Positions 1 to 6,137 of a stretch of DNA of 6,299 nt are shown here, one piece after another. The stretch comes from Spirochaetaceae bacterium (lineage in GTDB: Bacteria > Spirochaetota > Spirochaetia > Treponematales > Treponemataceae), in the NCBI GenBank assembly GCA_017382775.1, contig JAFNZQ010000090.1, forward strand, positions 1-6,299. The letters are read 5' to 3'. How positions within the stretch are numbered: position 1 is the stretch's first letter; each line of letters begins with the position of its first letter. The notes under the pieces are model-generated. The model had not been told where the DNA came from, searched no databases, and saw only the letters and a list, made by a program, of their open reading frames with translations. Position numbers and translations under genes: made by a program.

Positions 1-460
1 AAAGGCTTTTATGCAAAAAAATGCGAGGAATTTTGGTTGTTTTGGCCTGCATGGCGCCTTCTATGAGGGAGCGACGCAGGGCATCTTCACGGGTAAGGTT
101 TGAATCCATGTAGGATTTTTCTCCCAATTCGGTGGCGCAAAGGTGAATTTCATCAACGCCAACAGACGTTACATCACGCAAAAGTCGTTTTAACTGAATA
201 GGTCGCGGAAATCCGATTATCAAAATCAGCTGCGAATTGGTATTATCCGCGGAAAAATCCTCAGTGGGAGTGAATGATAGCTTAAGGCCTTTTTCGTCAA
301 TAGAAAGGATTGTGGCCCTTCCCCGCTTTCCGTTGATTATTCCGGCCTCAATGGAATCACCGACTTTTTTATGGAGAATCTTGATGCAATGTTTGGCCCT
401 TTCGTCGGAAAGAGGCAGTGTCGTTTCAAATTCATTTTCTCCAAAAAGCACGATGTTCAT
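1..460 (-). CDS. rsmE: RsmE-family 16S rRNA (uracil1498-N3)-methyltransferase, N-terminal 153 codons (truncated by window edge)
   Basis: The minus-strand frame starts at the ATG complementary to 458-460 and stays open to the left edge, so the C-terminal part and stop are outside the window. Family role: SAM-dependent N3 methylation of U1498 in 16S rRNA, in the cytoplasm. Residues 1-75 resemble the PUA-like RNA-binding domain: H24-C-I-K-I-L-H30 matches the family 'H..VLR' motif, followed by VGDSIEAGIINGKRGRATI. Residues about 77-153 look like the start of the SPOUT methyltransferase domain: IGFPRPIQLKRLLRDVTSVGVDEIHL corresponds to the family segment ending in 'ELGV..I', and AMQAKTTKIPRI to 'A.EQ..R..iP.I'. 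The SAM-binding knot (the GPEGG-type loop) would lie beyond the edge and cannot be checked. Oddities: the usual ELGV is SVGV, and the EQS(G/N)R segment is replaced by MQAKTT, so this is a divergent member. The start fits a strong promoter directly upstream and no in-frame alternative is better. Family call likely; exact function less certain. Confidence 0.8.
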   Translation of the reverse strand, partial: MNIVLFGENEFETTLPLSDERAKHCIKILHKKVGDSIEAGIINGKRGRATILSIDEKGLKLSFTPTEDFSADNTNSQLILIIGFPRPIQLKRLLRDVTSVGVDEIHLCATELGEKSYMDSNLTREDALRRSLIEGAMQAKTTKIPRIFLHKSL

Positions 461-466
461 GGAAAA

Positions 467-495
467 ATTGTAGCGATAAATCAAAACTTTGTCAA
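467..495 (-). promoter_or_regulatory. Sigma-70-type promoter of the rsmE-like gene
   Basis: On the minus strand a perfect -35 hexamer TTGACA (490-495) is separated by 17 nt from a -10 TACAAT (467-472), five of six matches to consensus. Only 6 nt (TTTTCC) separate the -10 from the ATG, so the predicted transcription start falls at or next to the A of the start codon. No Shine-Dalgarno sequence fits between them. Confidence 0.85.
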
Positions 496-551
496 TAGGA
501 ATTTTCCTCCGGGAATCACTGATTTTTATGTTTGCGAATAAACAAATTTGC

Positions 552-563
552 CAACAAGTGTTG
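552..563. promoter_or_regulatory. Candidate operator palindrome upstream of the efflux operon
   Basis: CAACA-AG-TGTTG is a perfect inverted repeat with 5-bp arms and a 2-nt centre. Beyond two mismatched pairs, the flanks TTT (547-549) and AAA (566-568) extend the symmetry to about 22 bp. Its right arm overlaps the first bases of the TTGAAA hexamer at 561-566, a possible -35 element, so a bound regulator could block that promoter. No regulator gene is in the window, and the assignment is inferred from symmetry and position only. Confidence 0.3.
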
Positions 564-588
564 AAAAAACGACATTTGTACATATTTT
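561..588 (+). promoter_or_regulatory. Possible second, upstream promoter of the efflux operon
   Basis: TTGAAA (561-566, five of six matches) is followed after 16 nt by TATTTT (583-588, four of six). If used, it would give a transcript with a leader of roughly 25-35 nt and would allow initiation at either ATG (620 or 629). The -10 is weak, and AT-rich DNA yields such matches by chance. Confidence 0.3.
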
Positions 589-593
589 TGTAG

Positions 594-621
594 TTGTTCC
601 AAAATTCGAATGAGATATAAT
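594..621 (+). promoter_or_regulatory. Promoter of the efflux operon with consensus -10
   Basis: TATAAT at 616-621 is a perfect -10 hexamer. The best -35 at a suitable distance is TTGTTC (594-599, three of six matches, 16-nt spacer). The perfect palindrome ATTCGAAT (604-611) lies in the spacer. The -10 ends 7 nt before the ATG at 629, so transcription should begin at about 628-629. That would exclude the ATG at 620, which lies inside the -10 itself, and would make the mRNA leaderless. Confidence 0.6.
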
Positions 622-628
622 GGTAAAC

Positions 629-1804
629 ATGAAAAAGTTTTTCGAAAGCACAAAGGAAAATTTTAGCAAAGTATCCGAGTATCTTGATTTGAATGAAAAA
701 GGAGAAGAACTCAAATCCGCAATTAAATCGGGCGAAATTAAAAAATTGCCCATTTTCAGATATTTTGTCGCCTTTATTGTTTTGTCCGCTCTTTTGATGA
801 TAATTGTCGTCGTTTCAATTCTGATGAAACCAAAGCCGTACGTGGCGCCGCCGCCGAAAATTGTTGCGGAAAAGCCCAAACTCGGCACTTTACGAAAAAC
901 CATTTCCCTAACCGGATATGTTACCGCCAAAGACATGATTGCAGTCGTGCCCTTTGTAAACGGAACAATTTTGGAATATCCCATAGTGGAAGGCCATGTT
1001 GTGGAAGAAGGAGAATTGTTGGCAGTTATCGATCCGGCGCCCTTCGAAAAGCAAAAATTACAAGCCCAGGCAGCGTACAGCGGTTATCAAAGTTCATTTT
1101 TGCGTGTGGAAGCCTTGTACCACGCAGGAGCGGCAACTCGACAGGATTATGACACCATAAAGGCCCAACGGGATGCGGCCAGAGCACAGTTGGATTTGGC
1201 CATTTTGCAACTGGGATATACCAACGTTATAGCTCCGGTTCGCGGAACGGTTTTGTCCGCTCCGACTGCGAAGGGGGCCATCGGAAATACCCAGCAGCCG
1301 GTGGCAGTTTTGGCAGATATGTCCCGGCTAGTGGTTCGCCTTAACGTTCCGGAAAAGTACTTCGACATTTTCCACAAAAACAAGGATCACATCGTGGCGG
1401 AATTATATCGACCGGGAACGGAAGGATACAGTGAAGACATTCGAGTTCCGGCAAGGATTTCGTCTTTGGCCCCTTACATTGATGCTCAATCGAAAAATTT
1501 TCAAGTGGAATTTGTTTTGGAAGGAGACACAACATTGTTGCGACCGGGAATGTTCATCCGCATGAATGTTTTTTACGAAATTTTCGAAGATGTTCATCTT
1601 CTGGACCTATCTGTGCGTAAAGTTGACGGCTCTCTTTACGCCTACGACAAAGAAAGCGGCACGGTTAAGTGGTTGGATTTTTCCCATGCGGATGTGGATA
1701 ACGAATCTATTTTGATTCCCGCAGCCTACAAAGACCTTTATTTTGTAACCGATGGACAAGGCGTCATATTTGATGGACAAAAAGTTTCGGCGGAGCTTAG
1801 ATGA
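629..1804 (+). CDS. RND efflux periplasmic adaptor (membrane fusion protein, HlyD/AcrA family)
   Basis: This is the periplasmic adaptor linking the RND pump encoded next door to an outer-membrane channel. Numbered from the ATG at 629 it has 391 residues, a normal adaptor length. Residues 1-44 are charged and predicted cytoplasmic; one membrane helix spans about 45-66 (YFVAFIVLSALLM onward). A proline-rich linker (VAPPPK) leads to a lipoyl/barrel-sandwich domain whose halves are about 101-137 (NGTILEYPIVEGHVVEEGELLAVID) and 192-227 (LGYTNVIAPVRGTV). A short alpha-hairpin (138-192) lies between. Its tip keeps the R-x3-L-x6-S motif for channel docking as R159-L163-T170, with Thr for Ser. A beta-barrel follows, ending in the typical LRPGMFIRM (304-312), then a membrane-proximal domain. 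It is anchored by the helix, with no lipobox. The start at 629 is preferred because the upstream ATG at 620 (three extra residues) sits inside the -10 box and neither ATG has a good ribosome binding site. Its stop overlaps the pump gene by 4 nt. Confidence 0.93.
   Translation: MKKFFESTKENFSKVSEYLDLNEKGEELKSAIKSGEIKKLPIFRYFVAFIVLSALLMIIVVVSILMKPKPYVAPPPKIVAEKPKLGTLRKTISLTGYVTAKDMIAVVPFVNGTILEYPIVEGHVVEEGELLAVIDPAPFEKQKLQAQAAYSGYQSSFLRVEALYHAGAATRQDYDTIKAQRDAARAQLDLAILQLGYTNVIAPVRGTVLSAPTAKGAIGNTQQPVAVLADMSRLVVRLNVPEKYFDIFHKNKDHIVAELYRPGTEGYSEDIRVPARISSLAPYIDAQSKNFQVEFVLEGDTTLLRPGMFIRMNVFYEIFEDVHLLDLSVRKVDGSLYAYDKESGTVKWLDFSHADVDNESILIPAAYKDLYFVTDGQGVIFDGQKVSAELR
1792..1795 (+). promoter_or_regulatory. 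Ribosome binding site of the RND pump gene
   Basis: GGAG lies 5 nt before the ATG at 1801, inside the last codons of the adaptor gene. It supports that start and, with the ATGA overlap, translational coupling. Confidence 0.65.
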
Positions 1805-4800
1805 AAGTATCCCATTTTTCGGCAAAACACCCCACAATCATTGCAATGCTCCTCATAGTTTTGGTGGTTTTCGGAATGATTTCTCTACGCGGAATGAACG
1901 TTGAATTTATTTCGGACATTTCCACGCCTCAAATTTACGTTATTGCGGTTTATCCGGGAGCCGGTGCGGAAGATGTGGAACAGGACGTAACCCGTATGTT
2001 GGAAGATATGTTTGTAACATTGCCCAATTTCAGCGAGGTAATCAGTTCATCTTCCAATTCCATCTGTGTGCTTCAAGTTATGTTTCATTCCGGGGTGGAT
2101 CCCTATGATATGTTACCGGAAGTACGGCAGCGAATCACCGAAAAACAGGATGATTTTCCCGATGGCATGTCCGGCCTTCCCTTCGCTCTGGTTGCCGGAA
2201 GCCAAATGTTGCCGGTGGTCAGTTTCAGTGTGGAAGGCGGTAACGACATTGCCAAGATAACGGACTTTGTTGAAAACACCTTACGTCCCAGATTAACGGC
2301 AATTCCCGGTGTTGCGGAAGTGACAACCGGCGGCACCCAAGAATTACACGCCGAAGTCAAGCTGCGTTTAGACGATTTGTTGGCCAAAAAGATTTCCGCC
2401 CTTACAGTTTATCAGGCAATTATGTACGGCAATGTTTCCCTACCTGCCGGCAACGTGGAATTCCAAGGGAAAGATATGTCCATGCGTTATAAGGGAGATT
2501 TTTCTTCAGTGGAAGACATAAAATTTTTGCCCATCGGACAAACGGAAAACAACGAGGTTATTCGCATCGGAGATGTGGCCGACGTTTCACTGAAATATCC
2601 CCGAGAGCCTTATTACGTCACTAACGACAAAAGCAAAATCATCACGGTGGATATTACAAAACGGGCTGACGGGAATGTTTTGAACATCGTAAATGCAGTG
2701 AAAGATATTTTGGAAAAAGCTGCCGGCGAAGTCGGTAACGCATTGCAATTTGAAATAATCACAGACAACAGTGCCACGGTTTTGGCCAGTTTGAAAACGG
2801 TGGTCACATCCGGAATTTCCGGAATTTTAATGGCCGTCATCGTTGTATTTCTCTTTCTGAACAACTTCCGTACCACCATGATTATTGGGCTATCCATTCC
2901 ATTTTCCCTCTTGTTTACATTTATTTGTCTTAAACTTGCCGGAATTACCGTCAACCTAATGAGTTTGAGCGGAATGGTTGTTGCCTTGGGTATGATTGTG
3001 GACGGCTCCATCGTTATGATCGAACAGGTAAATCGCTACTACGCCCAAAAAAAGAAAAACGGCGAAGGAATTTACACCTTAAACGAATGCATCTTCACCG
3101 GATCAGACGAAGTTGGAACTTCAATTTTTGCCAGTGCCGCCACAACCATGGTAGTATTCATCCCCATCAGTGTTTTGCCCGGAATCGTAGGCGGAATTTT
3201 GCGGGATATTGCCCTAACGATTACTTTTGCCATTTTCGCATCCTTTTTGGCTGCTGTAATAGTAGTTCCATTCTTAATGAAGGTTTTGCTGTCGGAGGAT
3301 CGCACCAAAGTTTCCGAAAAACCCACACTGTTCATGCGCATTGTGGCAAAGATAGAATCGGTTTATCGAAAAATGCTGGCGTGGTCACTGAATGCTCGGA
3401 AATTTATCATTGTCATATCATTCAGCGTGATGTTCATCTCTGTTTTCATGGTGGGAATGGTGGGCATGACATTCTTGCCTTCCACGGATAACAGCGAATT
3501 TTTCGTAAATTTGGATTTTCCCATGGGATACACCTTGGAACAAACCCACGCAAAAATGGAAAAGGTGAAAAAAATTGTTTACGATTTGGTTCCGGAAATA
3601 AAAACTACGGCATTCTTTTCCGGCCGCGGCGAAAGCGTGGGACAAAACCTTACTTCCGGCAACGGAACATCATACCAAGGCTACGGGCAAATTGTACTTG
3701 TTCCCGTGGCAGAACGAAAACGGGATATTCACACCATAATACGACTGCTACAAGATGAGTTGACACAACAGATTCCCGACGGAAAAATTCTTGTTAAAAA
3801 TGGCGGATTTGACCGCCTTTTAGGTTTTGTTTCCGATGGCGGAGGCTTTGCCATGAAGCTTTTGGGCGAAAATTTCGACCTGTTATATAAAACAGCAAAG
3901 GATTTGGAAGCATTTTTGAAAACCGATCCGGAAGTCGTTACCACAGCGATTGATACATCTTTTGATAATCCCACATTGGTTTTGGACGTTTCTCGAGAAT
4001 ACATCGGATCTTTGGGAGTGAGCAGCTATGAAGCCGGAATTACTTCCAACATTATTTTTATGGGAATGGATGTGGGACGTTTCCGAAATTTGGCTGACGA
4101 CAAACGCTATAAAATTACATTGCTGTCGGATGCCACAGACAGGCCCATAACCATGGATTCCATTTCCTCCATTGAGGTTTTTTCATCCAAGGGAACGCCG
4201 GTTTCCTTCGGCAACATTTCTGATACCTACACGCAGAAAGAGCTGTCTCAAATCAATAAAATAAATCGTCAAAAATCCATACAGGTCAGTGCCACTATGG
4301 TGACTCAAGACACCACGGGCCTTTCCGCCCGAGTAGACGAATATTTTGCGAAAAATCCCTTGCCATCCGGAATTTCCATAAAAGGAGCCGGTCTCGTCAC
4401 TCTGTTGGGGGACACAATTCCGGCACTGTTGGGCGCCATTGCCATTGCCTGTTTTTTGGTATATACCGTAATGGTTTTGCAATTCGAACGTTTTCGCCAG
4501 CCGCTGTTGATTATGGCCACAATTCCATTCTGCTTGATTGGCGTAATCATCGGGCTTTTGCTCTTTGGATCCATGGTAAGCATTATGGCCTTGTTGGGTG
4601 TGGTGGCCTTGGCGGGAACGGTGGTAAACAACGGAATTATTTTGGTTGATTACACCAACCTGTTGCGAGAAAATTTTAAAAATAACGGAAAATCCGAAAC
4701 TACCGAAACTCTTAAGGCAACCATTGTGGAAGCATCGGTTAGTCGTATTCGGCCTATTTTGATGACGACCCTCACCACCATGTTGGGAGTTGTCCCCATG

Positions 4801-4971
4801 GCCGTGGCCACCGGTGAAGGTGCGGAAATTTATGCGCCCTTGGGACAGGCCATATCCGGCGGGCTTCTCACTTCCACGTTGATTACATTGTTTTTGATTC
4901 CTATTTTATACTATATGGCGGAAAAAAAAGGCATTGAGGCGCCTTCTTTCATCCAAAGGAGTTCGAAATGA
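1801..4971 (+). CDS. RND-superfamily inner-membrane efflux transporter (AcrB/MexF-like; ACR_tran family)
   Basis: The 1056-residue length and layout fit a complete RND pump, which exports substrates from periplasm or inner membrane in exchange for ions. TM1 is about 12-29, followed by a periplasmic porter region with the conserved YPGAGAEDVE (51-60). TM2-TM6 lie at about 338-488, TM7 at about 534-556, a second porter region follows, and TM8-TM12 are at about 870-1040. Family signatures include FRTTMIIGLSIPFSL between TM2 and TM3, GMIVDGSIVMIEQVNR in TM4, GTVVNNGIILVDYTN in TM10 and RPILMTTLTTMLGVVPMA (from R984). The TM4 pair that is Asp-Asp in AcrB (D407/D408) is D401-G402 here, and the AcrB TM10 lysine K940 aligns with N943. 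The relay is therefore reduced, in the manner of RND pumps with a 'D-[NSG]' TM4 motif and an 'NN' TM10 motif. Multidrug (HAE) rather than heavy-metal (HME) type seems likelier, but the substrate is not readable. The gene overlaps both neighbours by 4 nt. Confidence 0.96.
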   Translation: MKVSHFSAKHPTIIAMLLIVLVVFGMISLRGMNVEFISDISTPQIYVIAVYPGAGAEDVEQDVTRMLEDMFVTLPNFSEVISSSSNSICVLQVMFHSGVDPYDMLPEVRQRITEKQDDFPDGMSGLPFALVAGSQMLPVVSFSVEGGNDIAKITDFVENTLRPRLTAIPGVAEVTTGGTQELHAEVKLRLDDLLAKKISALTVYQAIMYGNVSLPAGNVEFQGKDMSMRYKGDFSSVEDIKFLPIGQTENNEVIRIGDVADVSLKYPREPYYVTNDKSKIITVDITKRADGNVLNIVNAVKDILEKAAGEVGNALQFEIITDNSATVLASLKTVVTSGISGILMAVIVVFLFLNNFRTTMIIGLSIPFSLLFTFICLKLAGITVNLMSLSGMVVALGMIVDGSIVMIEQVNRYYAQKKKNGEGIYTLNECIFTGSDEVGTSIFASAATTMVVFIPISVLPGIVGGILRDIALTITFAIFASFLAAVIVVPFLMKVLLSEDRTKVSEKPTLFMRIVAKIESVYRKMLAWSLNARKFIIVISFSVMFISVFMVGMVGMTFLPSTDNSEFFVNLDFPMGYTLEQTHAKMEKVKKIVYDLVPEIKTTAFFSGRGESVGQNLTSGNGTSYQGYGQIVLVPVAERKRDIHTIIRLLQDELTQQIPDGKILVKNGGFDRLLGFVSDGGGFAMKLLGENFDLLYKTAKDLEAFLKTDPEVVTTAIDTSFDNPTLVLDVSREYIGSLGVSSYEAGITSNIIFMGMDVGRFRNLADDKRYKITLLSDATDRPITMDSISSIEVFSSKGTPVSFGNISDTYTQKELSQINKINRQKSIQVSATMVTQDTTGLSARVDEYFAKNPLPSGISIKGAGLVTLLGDTIPALLGAIAIACFLVYTVMVLQFERFRQPLLIMATIPFCLIGVIIGLLLFGSMVSIMALLGVVALAGTVVNNGIILVDYTNLLRENFKNNGKSETTETLKATIVEASVSRIRPILMTTLTTMLGVVPMAVATGEGAEIYAPLGQAISGGLLTSTLITLFLIPILYYMAEKKGIEAPSFIQRSSK
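4955..4961 (+). promoter_or_regulatory. Strong ribosome binding site of the lipoprotein gene
   Basis: AAAGGAG lies 6 nt before the ATG at 4968, within the last codons of the pump gene. It is the best Shine-Dalgarno match in the window and fixes the lipoprotein start. It suggests the lipoprotein is translated well relative to the pump. Confidence 0.8.
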
Positions 4972-6137
4972 AAAAAAGTTGTGTAAATTTTATTTTTATA
5001 GCCGGATTTTTCTTTATTGCTGCATCCTGCTCTTCCGTTTTTACCGGAGGAACCAACGGAAAAGTCGTTGATGCCGAAAGTGCTTCATCTCCCAAAGAAG
5101 GTATCGCCGACGTGCAGGTTTATGTTTATACCAACGTTAATACAAGAAATGCAGATTACGAGAAATGGCGTTCATCCAACAGGAAAAGCGACTTTTCGCC
5201 ATCATCGGATTCCGGCTTTGTGGGTCACGCATCAACGGCCACAGATGGTTCTTTCACACTTTCAAAAATCGTGTGGGAAAAATTCTTTCCCGAATTCGGT
5301 AAAACCGCCGACAGTTGCGAAATATTCATGTTGTTTTATCATCCGGAATACAGTTTAACAAAGAATAGCTCCAATGTAACGGTAATTTCCGATTCCACAT
5401 CGGCCTATATAATGCAGGAATTGAAGAAAACCCACAAAACCACCAACGTTGATTTGGAAATACGAAACGCAGCCGATTCTTCCCTGATGACTTCTCCGGT
5501 TACCGCCCGCATCACCGTTCCCCAAGGTGATGGCACAAATGTGGTTTACGAGCAGGCCGTAACAGGGAATGCCACAATTCCCATTCGCTATCCTCGGGAA
5601 AGTAATTTTGAACCGGAAATTTCCGTTGAAATCGATTCCGGGATTGACGGCGAAGGCTATCCCAACTGGCATATTTGTCATTTTGACACCACAACCCCCA
5701 ACTATGCTTTTTATGCAGAAAATGAAAAATTCACCCAAAAAGTGGGAGGATTAACCACTTCGGTTAAAATTTATCTGAAAAAAGTAAAACTTTCATTGCC
5801 GCGAATGTCCGGCCGCTACGGAACCGGAACGGATTCTCACCCAACTTACGGAGATGAAACCGCCAACGGCTGCCTTGTGGAAGTGGACGGTTTTGCCGCA
5901 GGCTCGGTGTACACACGACAGGAAATTATCGCCTCTGGCCAACAAACGGTTATACGTAACGGCGTTTTTGAAAATTTAGGTGCGGGAATTTCATTTTACG
6001 CCGATGACAGCGATCCGTATTATACCGATCTTTATTTCACCAAGGATATTACGGTGAAAGTTGGCGGTGCTTCAAAATCAATTTCCGTAAAATGCGGAAG
6101 CGACAATGACACATTGGATGTGGGAGTTATTAAATAG
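4968..6137 (+). CDS. Predicted lipoprotein of unrecognised family within the RND efflux operon
   Basis: I do not recognise a named family for this 389-residue protein. It opens with a lipoprotein signal peptide: MKKS, a hydrophobic stretch at about 6-19, and a lipobox-like A18-A19-S20-C21. Alanine at -3 is outside the strict enterobacterial lipobox but acceptable for spirochaetes. The mature protein would be lipidated at C21, in the inner or outer membrane. Residues about 29-155 resemble a carboxypeptidase-regulatory-like beta-sandwich: GKVVDAES...EGIADVQVYVYTN, then ATDGSFTLSKI, then FYHPEYS. Residues about 156-270 and 271-389 look like two more beta-rich segments, each starting with alternating hydrophobic strands (VDLEIRNAADSS; VKLSLPRMSG). 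Four cysteines (117, 237, 302, 376) remain in the mature chain besides C21. There are no transmembrane helices or catalytic motifs. The gene lies between pump and outer-membrane factor, overlapping both, so a structural or accessory role in the pump is inferred. A co-transcribed surface lipoprotein is the alternative. Confidence 0.85.
   Translation: MKKSCVNFIFIAGFFFIAASCSSVFTGGTNGKVVDAESASSPKEGIADVQVYVYTNVNTRNADYEKWRSSNRKSDFSPSSDSGFVGHASTATDGSFTLSKIVWEKFFPEFGKTADSCEIFMLFYHPEYSLTKNSSNVTVISDSTSAYIMQELKKTHKTTNVDLEIRNAADSSLMTSPVTARITVPQGDGTNVVYEQAVTGNATIPIRYPRESNFEPEISVEIDSGIDGEGYPNWHICHFDTTTPNYAFYAENEKFTQKVGGLTTSVKIYLKKVKLSLPRMSGRYGTGTDSHPTYGDETANGCLVEVDGFAAGSVYTRQEIIASGQQTVIRNGVFENLGAGISFYADDSDPYYTDLYFTKDITVKVGGASKSISVKCGSDNDTLDVGVIK
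6122..6126 (+). promoter_or_regulatory. Ribosome binding site of the outer-membrane factor gene
   Basis: GGGAG lies 10 nt before the GTG at 6137, within the last codons of the lipoprotein gene. The spacing is slightly long but workable, and it supports the unusual GTG start. Confidence 0.5.

Larger units (their letters stand above)
461..628. other. Divergent intergenic region with short palindromes
   Basis: This 168-nt stretch separates the rsmE-like gene from the efflux operon and holds both promoters. Visible inverted repeats are AGGAA-TT-TTCCT (497-508), GCGAAT-N6-ATTTGC with one mismatch (534-551), CAAATTTG (543-550), CAACA-AG-TGTTG (552-563), TGTACA (577-582) and ATTCGAAT (604-611). Several lie in or beside promoter elements of the operon, which is where an operator would be expected. 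Short palindromes also occur by chance in AT-rich DNA, so only their position argues for function. I see no tRNA, riboswitch or terminator hairpin here. Confidence 0.5.

Noticed and set aside
237..473. Open frame of 78 codons on the plus strand
   Set aside because: It lies antisense to the RsmE-like gene, whose reading frame shows clear family motifs. Its product has no recognisable features or ribosome binding site.
497..508. AGGAA-TT-TTCCT inverted repeat as a terminator or operator
   Set aside because: The stem is only 5 bp and lacks a following T-run in either direction relevant to a gene end. It lies upstream of a promoter rather than after a gene.
526..984. Open frame of 152 codons on the minus strand overlapping the adaptor start
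   Set aside because: Most of it is the antisense shadow of the adaptor's membrane helix and lipoyl region. Its product is low in complexity, and it would run through the operon promoter.
2809..2829. Tandem CCGGAATTT repeat at the start of TM2 in the pump
   Set aside because: It simply encodes Ser-Gly-Ile twice, and similar CCGGAAT words are common across this genome's coding sequence, so it reads as codon preference rather than a functional repeat.
3087..3491. Open frame of 134 codons in another plus-strand frame inside the pump gene
   Set aside because: The pump frame encodes conserved membrane helices here. The alternative product is rich in His, Cys and Phe with no domain, as expected of an out-of-frame shadow.
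5355..5738. Open frame of 127 codons on the minus strand inside the lipoprotein gene
   Set aside because: It has no ribosome binding site or family motif and is opposed by a well-supported lipoprotein frame with signal peptide and coupled start.
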